Under the pieces are notes generated by a model. That model ran no database searches. It had not been told where the DNA came from and saw only the letters and a program-made list of their open reading frames with translations. A stretch of 64,000 bases of DNA from Plumapathes pennacea (lineage: Eukaryota; Cnidaria; Anthozoa; Antipatharia; Myriopathidae), in assembly GCA_964036295.1 (NCBI GenBank), contig OZ038470.1, forward strand, positions 15,816,436 to 15,880,435, in the 5' to 3' direction. The translations under genes were made by a program, and so were the position numbers. Shown here piece after piece: positions 12,028 through 22,300 of the stretch (its first letter is position 1; the number at the start of each line of letters is the position of its first letter).

Positions 12028-12058
12028 TTATACCCGTGTATTTCCTGCCATTCGCATT
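11705..12058. repeat. 49-bp minisatellite with an inverted leading copy
   Basis: The word GCCATCCA recurs at 11802, 11851, 11900, 11949 and 11998, and a variant GCCATTCG occurs at 12047, giving an exact 49-bp period and about five units. Each unit contains CCAACATGGCCGCCGTGC and ends CCCGTGTATTTCCT. At 11705-11744 lies an inverted copy of the first unit's start, so 11705-11833 is also a foldback with arms of about 40 bp. The last unit runs into the coding end of GPCR3. The open frames seen here are products of the repeat and are not genes. Confidence 0.92.
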
Positions 12059-13173
12059 GCACTATCCGGGGTTCTAGCCATATCCATAATTGCCATTTTG
12101 TTCTCTATTCGGTTGAGTTGATGAACTTTTTCTAAGTTTCCATTTAGTTCGTCTGCTTTCTTTTTGGCTGAACCTTTTGGGGTCTCATTTTGAGTAAAAC
12201 TCATTCCATCTCCTGTCTCACTAGCTGAGAAAATGCCAACGATTATTTTCACAAAACCTCGGCGGAATCTTTTGTTAAAGTAAACATAAAGGCAAGGGTT
12301 TAACGCACTGTTACTGTGGGCCAGAAAAAGCCGCCAAAACCGCAGAGCGCATGGGACTTTCTTGAAAACGAGCTGGGCGACAAAGTAGGTAATCCAGCAT
12401 GCTATAAAGGCAACTGAAACCACAATCATCATCCTCACAACATTTCGGATAGCTTTGAGTCGCCGCTCGTGCAGCCGCTGTAGTGTCAGTGCTGATCCTG
12501 GCGCGCGACTGTTCCGTAAGTGGTTTATGATAATTATGTAGGAGACGATTATCAACACGAGGGGAAGAGCGTAGAACGCGCCCAAAAGAGTCGAGTAGTA
12601 GATATCACGTGCCTCTTGCTTCCCAAAGAATCTCTTCAGACTTGAGCTACAGCTTGTGCGACCGCTCGATGAATAGAATACTGTTTTTAAAGCCAGGAAG
12701 TACGGTGCGCGGGCGAGAAGTGCCACCACCCAGATCAGAGTTATGGCGAATTTTGTCCTTTTTGAGGTGAAAGTATGCTTCAGCGGAAACGTTATTGAAC
12801 ACAGGCGTTCGATGCTGATCAACAGAAGAGTGAGAATGGAAACTAACAGCGCTACTCCGTGTAAAAAAGGGACAATCTTACAAAGTATAAGACCCACAGT
12901 TCCTTCGATCCATGTTGCTCCGATGACAAACATGGCGATCAAACGGGGCATGTAGACTGTCGTGGTGATGAGATCTGCGACGGCCATGTTGGCGATGAAA
13001 GTGTTAGTGTTCGTTCTCATTTTTTTGAATCGATACACGAAGGTTACAACCAGCGAGTTCCCCAGCAGAGAAATCAAGATCAGGATGCTGTAACCGGCTA
13101 TTCGGAGTGATTTGACTGTTGTTGAATCGTCGGCGAAACATCGCCGAGAAGAAGTGCTTGAAGAATTGTTCAT
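12028..13173 (-). CDS. Class A GPCR, array copy 3
   Basis: This intronless receptor has 381 residues and starts MNNSSSTSS, with an NSS sequon. Core marks are N39 in GNSLVV, MAVADL in TM2, C98 and C175 as the likely disulphide, ERL at 122-124, CWIT with W260, and NPCLY at 292-296. The long stretch from TM2 to TM7 is very close to copy 1, including the segments GTVGL and RDIYYSTLLGAFYALPL. The last eight codons (MAGNTRV and stop) lie inside the neighbouring 49-bp minisatellite, so the C-terminus is repeat-derived or the repeat grew out of the gene end. The ligand is unknown. It is a plasma-membrane receptor by family. Confidence 0.93.
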   Translation of the reverse strand: MNNSSSTSSRRCFADDSTTVKSLRIAGYSILILISLLGNSLVVTFVYRFKKMRTNTNTFIANMAVADLITTTVYMPRLIAMFVIGATWIEGTVGLILCKIVPFLHGVALLVSILTLLLISIERLCSITFPLKHTFTSKRTKFAITLIWVVALLARAPYFLALKTVFYSSSGRTSCSSSLKRFFGKQEARDIYYSTLLGAFYALPLVLIIVSYIIIINHLRNSRAPGSALTLQRLHERRLKAIRNVVRMMIVVSVAFIACWITYFVAQLVFKKVPCALRFWRLFLAHSNSALNPCLYVYFNKRFRRGFVKIIVGIFSASETGDGMSFTQNETPKGSAKKKADELNGNLEKVHQLNRIENKMAIMDMARTPDSAMRMAGNTRV

Positions 13174-14518
13174 ATTTCGGTAGACGTCCCAGTCGTTTAC
13201 AAGCTGTCGTTGCTCAAGTTAGTGGGTACCGTCATAGCAGGTGTCTAGGTTCTCACAGCGTTGTATGTTAGTTGTCAGTCCAGTCTGTTCCGTAATATAT
13301 AGATTTGACCAGCTGCTTCGAAGCTGTGAAATAGGGCGACGAAGATATTGTACCACCAGTTCTTAATTTGTTCCCTTTTAATCAGATTACCACTGTGTTT
13401 CGATAACTTGTTTCGAACTTGGTTAATTGCATTAAAAATGTATGAGAGCTGTCATGGCAACCCGAAATTTTATCAAAACTCTGTCGTTTTTGAAACAATT
13501 ATATTTGTAAAGACAAGTTCAAACTTCCTTTTGACATTAATGAGAAGTAATGTGTTATTGCTAAAACTTATAACGCCCTCGATTTCGACTTCCACAATTA
13601 GGTCTATTATTCTTTCTGCTCTGTCAGGAGTCAGTGTGAATAGACCAATGGTTTGATGAATAAGTTTAATTTCCCACATCGTGGAGACGGGCTTTACATG
13701 TTAATTACCGTTCATTGTAATAGTTATATAACGGAGGTAAAATTCGTAACTTGTGTCGTCTTACTTTTACTACTTACTACTTACTACTTACGTCTTACTC
13801 GCCGACGTGCGAAATGGGAAAAAAATGTATCCAAACTAATGTTTCATTTACCTAAATGTTTTTTGAAAAAAAAAAAAAAAAAAAAAAAAGCAGTTTTTAG
13901 AACAGGGGACGTCATGCTGTCCTCCAAGCAGTTGGGAAATTTATATTTACACAAGAAAAACGTTAATTAAAATAATCATATTTTTGAGTAACAGCAACTA
14001 ATAGGTTTTTACTTTTAATTGCAACAGCACGTCCTGAGATACATTACGCAAAAACTGATCTTTCTTTTAGACTTTTTCGCAACTTGTATCAGTCACCGTC
14101 TTTCAGTGCTCGGGTTAATTCTTGTGTCCTTAGTCAATAAAACTAAATTCCCTTTCTTGTCAATCAAACCATCCACACGTTTTTTGGTTTAGCCCACACT
14201 GAAATGTGTAGATTTTCTTTCCTCGGCTTCGACATTGTGTCCAGACAACGTCATTGCATACGAGAGTGGGTATCAGTTCCGTAAGAGACGGTAATCATGT
14301 TCTTTTGGGAGCTATTCTGATTTCGAAATGAACGTGTTACTAGGCAGATTTTGATGTACTTCTGTCGTGGGGTACCCGCTGCTCAGACGAATCACCACTT
14401 TGTCCAAGGTAGCTTATTCGTTTCATCCAGCAATAAGAGTGGCTAATTCTAGGAGGAGCAATTAACAACCGGCCTACCGCCTGGTTATATCGAGAATAGG
14501 TGTTACCCTGGATAATAC

Positions 14519-14990
14519 TTAAGAAATATATAACGCGTCACCGTGTAATATATAGAGATTACTTCATGGAAAGTGCGCGCGTACGGTTTTTATTCACGAG
14601 TTGTGAAGTATCATAAAACGAACGAGCGAGGCTTTGCGAGCGAGTGAGTTTTATGATACGAAACAACGAGTGAATAAAAACTGTACAAAGCACTTTCCAT
14701 GATGTTTTCTGTTTATTATATACATACTGAGACATTTATGATGGGACCGGGAAACCCTTTAAAAGTAGTGAAAAATCGTCGTTCGCAGCTTGTGATTGGA
14801 CGAACGATTTTTTTCACGTGTGAAAAGCGTCGTTCGCGGCCTCTCATTGGCTAGAACTCATTTGCGTACGAAGTTTTACGATATGGCTTTTTCGTGAGTA
14901 TGTCTCAGTATGTATATAATAAACTCTCATATTACACGGTTATTTGGCCTTTTTGAACGCGCGTAGTATCATAGTTATTTTATAATATTT
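14519..14990. repeat. Composite foldback element A
   Basis: The left end (TTAAGAAATATATAACGCG at 14519) and the right end (TTACACGGTTATTT... GTAGTATCATAGTTAT at about 14933-14975) are shared with the element at 18806-19115. Inside are two different hairpins. The first, about 14551-14705, has arms around TTTTTATTCACGAG / GAGTGAATAAAAA and TATCATAAAAC / GTTTTATGATA. The second, 14711-14925, has 21-bp ends (TTATTATATACATACTGAGAC and its inverse). Confidence 0.75.
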
Positions 14991-15840
14991 GGTATCACTT
15001 AATTGGCAGGTGCAGGGCTGAACTAAGTTTCCTTATGTATAAATTCCGTTTCGGATTTGCTATATGAAAGAGTAACCTTTCTGTACTCAGAGATCAGACT
15101 CAAGCTTCCGGCTCGATTTTTCCTTCCCTCACCACCTAAACACGCTAGCTGACTCATGTTGAGCCGTTCTGAATTGTCTCCTGCATTTCCCTATAGAATT
15201 CGTCAGTGTGAAGGTTCTTGATCAAATACGTCCAGCTGATTTTCCAAAGAGAGGCACATTTAGCAGTAAAGATTAAAAGTACACTTAATTAAAATTATTT
15301 CCTACTTCTTAGGTGAAGTAATACAGGCAACATTTTCAGTGCAACTTGTCGCGCAACAGTGTTGCACCATAATATCGCGCGCATTATCACCATGTTGCAA
15401 GTTGCAGCAACATGTTGCACAGGTCTAGTGGATGCTTTTAATTAGTTTTGCGTTTGCTACTCTTTCGGATTGGTCTGAAGTTTTGCATTCTTGGCCAATC
15501 AGGAACAAAAACAAAACCCGAACTTGCGAGATCCGTTTCTCCAATGCTTTACGAGGAATGGTCGGATATTAAATTAGAACTCCTATATCTGTTTGTGTGT
15601 TTGTGCAGGTATTACAAATTACTGCGAAGCAAAAGCTGTAATATTTTACAAACAGCAATTTCCGTCGCGCTCTTTTACTTGTAAGGACTTCATTGGTTGA
15701 AAATGACAAGTTTAACATACACCTTTTACAATCTCCGAATCTCAAATATTGTGTTTGTACCAATTTGTCAATTAAATTTCGGTTGTTAGGTTTTGCATTA
15801 TTCACAATATAGTTGGCATGTTTCAAAATAGATATTTTGC

Positions 15841-16083
15841 TGGGCCCGGTTTTTCGAAAGTCGATTAAGCTAATCCAGGATTAACGAAATTCTTTCTCTC
15901 GACCTCTCTGTCAATAAACTGCAGAGTTTTGTTCAAAGATGGATTAAAAAGCTCGTTCCAGCTTAAAACATTACCAAGAAAGTCGTTGTGGACGAAACTT
16001 TCACGTTTTCAGGCTTACATAAGACCAGAAAGTTTATATCTAATCCAGGATTAGCCTAATCGTGCTTTGAAAAACCGGGCCCA
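15841..16083. repeat. MITE-like element with GGGCCCGGTTTTTC termini
   Basis: The element begins TGGGCCCGGTTTTTCGAAAG and ends CTTTGAAAAACCGGGCCCA, an inverted pair of about 19 bp, and is about 243 bp long with no coding capacity. Internal inverted words AATCCAGGATTA occur near both ends. A related fragment (GCCCGGTTAATCTAACC... AACTGCAGAGTT) lies near 60210-60285. Confidence 0.85.
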
Positions 16084-16545
16084 GGACTTAATCACGCGTC
16101 TTAGTCATGAGAGACTCAATTGATTTATGGTGCAACGAAATACTCTTAATTGATTTTGGATTAAACGCTGTGTTTCAAAGTTATAATACCCCTCTAGTTA
16201 CAACTTGTCTCGAAACGAAAATTGAATTGGTTGGCGCGTCGAGAAAGAAGTAGAATAACTGATTACATTGCGTCCAAGTTGCAAAGAAAATTACGAGCAT
16301 CTGACACTCCAGTGCAGTGAGTTTTTTGCAAGAAATGTTGCACGCTGATCAAAATGGACCTCGCAACAATTGGCACGTGAACTATTCACCTCCAGAATTT
16401 ATCAGCTCTAAATTTTTAAATTTCTAAACATGAGAGGAACAGAGAGAAAAAATGGCAGCACCATTGGATACTGCTGTATCAAGATGTTTTAATATATATG
16501 GTGATTATAATGTTGGGTTTGTTTTTCGTCAACAGTATACAAGGA

Positions 16546-17670
16546 CTAAAGTACAGTGACTCTCTCGATCACTACCGATTCGTTTACGCTTTGCCTGATA
16601 CGATTCGCGTTTCCCGCAGCTTGATCGTCTATGTTTCTCCTCGTTATACATCCGAGACACAAAACCTGCTTGAAACCGTGACGAAATTCTGGATTAAACA
16701 AGACACAAAGAAGAGGATTGAGAGCGGAGTTACTGTGAGCTAAAAAGAACCGCCAGAAACGGACGTCACAGGGAACTGTACGGTGTGCTATCTGAGCCAC
16801 AAAATAAGGCGTCCAACAAGCAACAAAACCAACTGTTATAGAGCAGGTCAACTTGAGAAGTTTTCTGGCTGCCTTTCGTTTTATCCTTTGTGAAGCAAGA
16901 GCTGTGCTTTTATTTCCGGGGGAATTTTGACACTTCAGACAGACGATTGCAATGGTGTACAGAATGAGTTGTACAACAAGAGGTACCACACAGAATGTTA
17001 CCAAGAGTGTTAGCAGGTAAATTTGTTTGACCCCCACACCGTAGGTTTTTCTATATTTTACAGAGCAAAACTCGTTTTTTAGTTGCAGGGCAAAGAGATA
17101 CGGTAGGCGAGCTGCTATTGATACGAGCCAAGTCAGGATTACTGCCATTCTCACCCGGCCCCTCGTAAATACGAACCTCATGGGAAACATCACAGCGCAA
17201 TACCGATCCACGCTCATGGCAAGTAAGGTAAGGATCGATGCCAGTATGGCAGTCTTGTGTAGAGTAGGGATTGCTTTGCACAAAATATCACCAAATATCC
17301 CTTGTACCATCCAACGTGCTCCCGTAATAAGTTTCGTCATTTGTCTTGGCATGTAAACCGATGTTATTATGAGGTCTGAGACAGCCATGTTTACGATAAA
17401 ATAGTTGATCGTCTTTCTCATTGACTTCTTTCGCCACACTAAAAATACCGTCAAACTGTTTAGAACGAAAGAGATTAGAAATATCGTAGTATACGCGGTG
17501 AGCTTGATCCCTTTGAAGATCAAGGTATCGTCAACAAAACATGGTTGATAAGCACTTTTGGTGGATGAATAACTATAACTTTGATTTGTCGCAAACATGC
17601 CATTTGTTGGGAACTCTTTTGTCGAAGACATTGCTCTTGCTCTTGTTTTAAAACGTTTCAAATGCTCCAA
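16546..17670 (-). CDS. Class A GPCR, divergent copy 4
   Basis: This intronless receptor has 374 residues. The first ATG is at 17670; a second at residue 14 (MSSTKEF) is also possible. Core marks are N71 in TM1, MAVSDL in TM2 (D99), C131 and C192 as the likely disulphide, a true DRY (155-157), CWTPYF in TM6 (C285, W286, P288) and NPLLC (318-322), where the final tyrosine of NPxxY is cysteine. It is clearly related to copies 1-3 (RFWRFFLAHSNSALNP near TM7) but diverged elsewhere, and it keeps the signalling motifs the others have lost. It stands head to head with the PAN/EGF/discoidin gene, with about 1.6 kb between starts. A decayed copy lies at 31830-32385. Confidence 0.93.
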   Translation of the reverse strand: MEHLKRFKTRARAMSSTKEFPTNGMFATNQSYSYSSTKSAYQPCFVDDTLIFKGIKLTAYTTIFLISFVLNSLTVFLVWRKKSMRKTINYFIVNMAVSDLIITSVYMPRQMTKLITGARWMVQGIFGDILCKAIPTLHKTAILASILTLLAMSVDRYCAVMFPMRFVFTRGRVRMAVILTWLVSIAARLPYLFALQLKNEFCSVKYRKTYGVGVKQIYLLTLLVTFCVVPLVVQLILYTIAIVCLKCQNSPGNKSTALASQRIKRKAARKLLKLTCSITVGFVACWTPYFVAQIAHRTVPCDVRFWRFFLAHSNSALNPLLCVLFNPEFRHGFKQVLCLGCITRRNIDDQAAGNANRIRQSVNESVVIERVTVL

Positions 17671-19300
17671 CTAAAATTTGCAGCACGCCGTTGTCGTTAA
17701 ACTTAATTGTAATTTAAGAGAGGGTGAAAAGACTTTTCAAGCAACTTGTCAATTGATAAGTTTAATTAAAGGTGCGCCCGACCCCATTGCATTTATCCGG
17801 ATAGAACACGACATTGACATATGTCAACCTACTTGTGCCTTTTTTGTGATCAATTCGAAACGCAATTAAAATAGGTTTTATCTGGTTGTAACAACAAGGC
17901 TATAGTCAGCATAAAAATGGATACATAGAGGGGCATTTTAAGCTTTGTTATGTCATGAGACATTTCCCTTTTTTTTTAATATTAACTTTGAACTTTCTCT
18001 GCGATTTTAAGACAACCAATACAAGAAACTAAGACTCTGCTTCAACAGCCAGTGAATGTACTTATCGAGAGCTTTTGTTCGAGTGGTCACACCTTTAAAT
18101 TTCGTTTGGCAATATTGAAGTTGGATATTCCTTGGTTAATGCCACGTTGATATTATCTTTCTGCACCTTGATACTGCTTGAAAATGACAAAAGCACAGTG
18201 AAAGGTTGACAAATGCAATAGTGAAAAGGAAGTTTATTAACTGCAGGTTTAAATGTAGAATGACGGAGTGGTATGTATCATATTAATGTTTGGTATACAT
18301 CGGCTGATTTAAATGCATCCTTCCGAAGACACTTAGTTTCACATTGATCATTTTATCTAGTCTTCCGGATGTTGCACTTAGTGGAGCTTTTAAGAGTGAC
18401 GTCTTTTCGTGATTTTTATTATCCGCAAATGTGGCAGCACTCCACGCAGAATCGCGTGCGAAATCCTGTTTAGGAACCTGAAAACTAACACAGAACCCAA
18501 GATCTTGTGGCACATCGGCTCCGACATCCCTACCACTATTGCTTTGTAGACCATTAGTGATAACATATTAAACACAAGGTTTGCCTTGTGTTTAAACAAA
18601 ACAAAACAAATGGAAGCAACTGACATTGACAAAAGTTTATTAATAAATTGTAATCTCCAACCTCATTCCCAGGCTCATTCTGGGAACGAGGTTGAGAAAT
18701 CTCAGGACCCCACTTTCAACACTGACGTCGGCTGACCCGATTTGACGCAGTTACGCGAGCTCAATTTAGTTTTTGTTTCAATGATTCGAAATATAACCTA
18801 GTGATTTAAGAAATATATAACGCGTCACCGTGTAATATAGCCTCATCTAAACACGCGGGAAGTTGGGAGAACACGAGAGTAGCGTAAGGAAACCACGAGG
18901 CCGCCGAGTGATTTCCGGCGCTACTCGAGTGTTTTCCCAACTTCCCAAGTGTTTAGATGAGGCTATATCACACGGTGACGCGTTATATATTTCTTTTATA
19001 AGATAATTAGTCAAGTAAAATATATCACGTATCGCGTTAGCGTGTAATATACTCTCATCTTACACGGTTATTTAGCCAATCAGAGCGCGCGTAGTATCAT
19101 AGTTATATTATAATGTTTGTTTGCTCATTCTTCTGTTTGTTTTGAACAGTATCCAAAGTTACCATGCAGAAGATAATAAAACTACAGTGGATCTCGTGAC
19201 CTGGCGAATTGAATAAATGGCACCTGCTCTGCTTAGTGGTCTTGTAGAGAGCAGAGGCCGGCCGCTCTGCGAAAGACGGGAGAACGTTGAGTTTTATAAG
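17671..19300. promoter_or_regulatory. Divergent spacer between GPCR4 and the PAN/EGF gene
   Basis: This must hold the 5' regions of both flanking genes. Parts are repeated next to the GPCR pseudogene: CACTGACGTCGGCTGACCC at 18719-18737 and 32531-32549, and GTGGATCTCGTGACCT at 19187-19202 and 32691-32706. Much of the extra length here comes from the foldback element at 18806-19115. No clear TATA box was identified. Confidence 0.5.
18806..19115. repeat. Composite foldback element B
   Basis: A near-perfect palindrome runs from AAGAAATATATAACGCGTCA at 18808 to TGACGCGTTATATATTTCTT at 18995, with arms of about 80 bp. It is followed by a right part (TCTTACACGGTTATTTAGCC... GTAGTATCATAGTTAT) ending near 19105. 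The outer ends match element A at 14519-14990 but the palindromic core is unrelated. Confidence 0.8.
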
Positions 19301-22300
19301 ATGAACACCTATGAACGACTCTTTGTGGCTTTCCTATTCGCCATCTCAGTGGAGCAAGACTACTTTGCCGATGGTAAGCCTGAAGATACAATTTACATTA
19401 CAATTAACCGTCAGAAACACTTCGATGTAATCGTGGTACCTCTTAGTACAAGTATAGTTTGACAGAATTTGGTCTTAATGTTTTGAAAATGAAAGTGTTT
19501 GTGTCTCGGAAAACCGTGCTACAGAGAGCCCAGCATCACGCTAAAGCTACGTTTATGTCTAAACTGCATTCTTCGATTTCTTTAAATATTTTCTTTGTTA
19601 ATAACAACTCTTCGCTGATTTTTCTCCCAAAACTGGCTTATCATTTGCAAATCGAGCAAACTATAAGAACGAAATTTAAACATTTAGCGCACGAACACAT
19701 ATTCCTAAAAAGTCTTCAAAAGAGGCTGCAGCCGTTAAATGTTGTCTCGTCGCTCATATCATTTAGATTTGTGTATGCTCGACAGCTTTACGCGAGTCCG
19801 ACTTTTACATCTGGGCCTTGCCGTGTGCATGTGGCATTGCAAAATAAATAAATTATGCTGGAACAAATCTAAATTATCTAAATAACAAATTCTTTGACTT
19901 CACATGCAAAGTAGATCTCATGTTATCGATCTTCATGATCATTATTTGCTCTGGTAAATAACACGTTTTTCTTTCAAGTCGAAGATCGCGCTAAGCGCCC
20001 CTAAATTATTTGAACATTCCACTTAATCGATGTTAGATTGTTAGCCGAGGAAGCGTTGCCAAAAATTAGGTCGTAACTCTGATGTATCTCGTATTAAAAA
20101 AAAAATACTTGTTTTGTTATGCATTCGTTTTAGGAGTGACTACCAAAGTAAGTGACCCGTTGTCACAAAAGGCCTATTTCATAACCAATTCTAATGAGAC
20201 AACATCACTTGTTCAATATTTGAATGTTTATCACCGACTTTTAAAAGAAAAACGTAATTACGACTTCAGCAATCAGCTTTTATCACGCTTGTCCCTTATG
20301 AAAAATAGAAATAGATTAATTTGCCAAGTGTTCTAGCTAACCACAAAAAAAAAAAAAAAAAAAAAATCCGAGAAGGCATATCATTTACCCTAACCCTAAC
20401 CCAAACCCTGAATCCTAACCCCTAACCCTTACCCTAACCGTTTTTCCCATCGTTTGCACTAGCAAACTAAATAAACACGTTCGACAACACTTAACTGCGT
20501 TAATTATTAAAGTATACAGACCCGTTTGCTGTTTTGGAACAATATTTTTATGACTTTCATTTTCACTTTACATGACACATAATTGTCCCAGGGACTCATC
20601 AATCTTCGATATTTTACATTTAAAATATAATGTCGCCAGCAAGCATGGCAACTGTTTTAATTGGATATTTTCAGGATATTAATATTTGATGCCATATCCA
20701 CAAACGTATAAAATTATGCCTTAAAAAATTACTTTTTGAAATGAATCAGCTTTCTTATTTTACTTAATTTCTAGACGTCAGAACCACTAATAGAAGTCTT
20801 TTTTGCTGTTAAAGAACTTAACTGTATTTTTCTGAAGGCATATTGCGCGCATTCAGGATTTCATGGCGCATTAAAAGAATTGTAGCTGCAGCACTCACAG
20901 CATGCAACTCGTCTTCTATTCATTGATAAAAAATTGGGTCGTAACTCTGGCGTATCTAGTATTAAAAAGAACACTTGTTTTTGTGCAACAACAAGAACAA
21001 AAACTAAAGACTTTACCACAGCGCTCGAAACTTGGGCAAAAACTAGAGTGCCATTCTTGTTTAGTTGTGAATATTTGTATTTTATGAATATTAATGATAT
21101 GCCTTCTCCGCTTTTGTGTGTGTGTGTGTGTGTGTGTATTAGCTATGAGACATGCAAATTTCCAAGTGTTCTAGGGGGCAAGCGTGATAAAAGCTGATTG
21201 TTGAAGTCCGAATTACGTTTTTCTTTTGAAAAGTTGGTGATGAACATTCAAATATTGAACAAATAATGTTATCTCTAATGTTGATATTTAATACTATTAC
21301 CCACACCCGTTCAAAATTGTGCCATTCAGGATTTCATGACGCATTCAAGAATCGCAGCTGCAGCAATCACAACATGCAAACTCGTCTTCTATATTCACTG
21401 ATAAAAATATAGCTGAAGCCAGCATTTAGCCGCGTGAATTTAGGGCAGTCTTCTTAAATAGTATACTTCAGTTAAACTTTCTTCGATTATCACTGTCATA
21501 AATGTTCTCGAAAACAGATCAGTTCCCAATTTCTTCACGCCAAACCTCTAACATTTGCTTATAAAGCGAAGGGAGAAAATTGACCTTGATCACTGTTGTG
21601 ATCTTGTTAACTTCATTGTAAGAATTTCATTCGCATACCAGGAGCCGAAGCCAGAAACCTGGATTTTCTACCGCCAGTCTCAAACAAAGCACTGCAAGGG
21701 CACGACATCAGAACACTCGATGCCATGAACGAGGGAAACTGCATGGCAGAGTGTTACTTTGAAGAAAGGTGTGTGTCTTACAATCTCGGCCCGTTTGTCA
21801 ACGGTTTTCACAAGTGCGAGTTGAAAGACGCAGATGACCTTCACCATGGAGATTTGATGCCGAAAAACGGTTACTTGTTCCGTGCAGCGAAGGTAAACTG
21901 TCTTTTGTATCGGTACCTGTCAAAGAACGCGTGTTCGTAATCGCAATATATTTACGTGTCGGTTTTCTTCTTGTTCTTCTTGTTCTTCTTGTTCTTGTTC
22001 TTGTTCTTCTTGTTCTTCTTGTTCTTGTTCTTGTTCTTGTTCTTGTTCTTGTTCTTGTTCTTGTTCTTCTTGTTCTTGTTCTTTCTTTTTTTTCTGTATT
22101 TATTTATTTATTTTTCTTTCGTCTTTCTTCTTTTCTTTCTTCTGAGCGATCGACTAACTTAACTCATTCATCAGTTTTAAGCCGTTAGAACTGCTGTAGA
22201 AGATTGTAATGCACGACCGCGTAATACCTAAAAATCTTGAAACTGCACGTAAGATAAATCAACAAAAGCTAAGGCATTAAAGAAGTCCAAGCTGGCGCTA

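Larger units (their letters stand above)
13174..16545. other. GPCR3-GPCR4 spacer, rich in inverted repeats
   Basis: No gene was found. The stretch contains TTACTAC-type repeats near 13770-13795, an A run at 13866-13889, a nested foldback element at 14519-14990, several GTTGCA/TGCAAC words around 15340-15425 and again near 16320-16370, and a terminal-inverted-repeat element at 15841-16083 between these two clusters. Confidence 0.5.

Noticed and set aside
11660..12135. Long open frames reading NMAAVQTLYTRVFPAIQHG-type repeats
   Set aside because: They are translations of the 49-bp minisatellite in three frames. Because 49 is not a multiple of 3 the frames rotate, and no start context or non-repeat coding sequence adjoins them.
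19217..19300. In-frame upstream ATG extending the PAN/EGF/discoidin gene by 28 residues
   Set aside because: The extension is not conserved in the sister gene, where similarity begins exactly at MNT, and it would bury the signal peptide.
20386..20440. True chromosome end
   Set aside because: The telomere-type units are few, imperfect and lie inside an intron between coding exons.
21931..22188. Leu/Val- and Leu/Phe-only open frames
   Set aside because: They come from the TTCTTG microsatellite in an intron.
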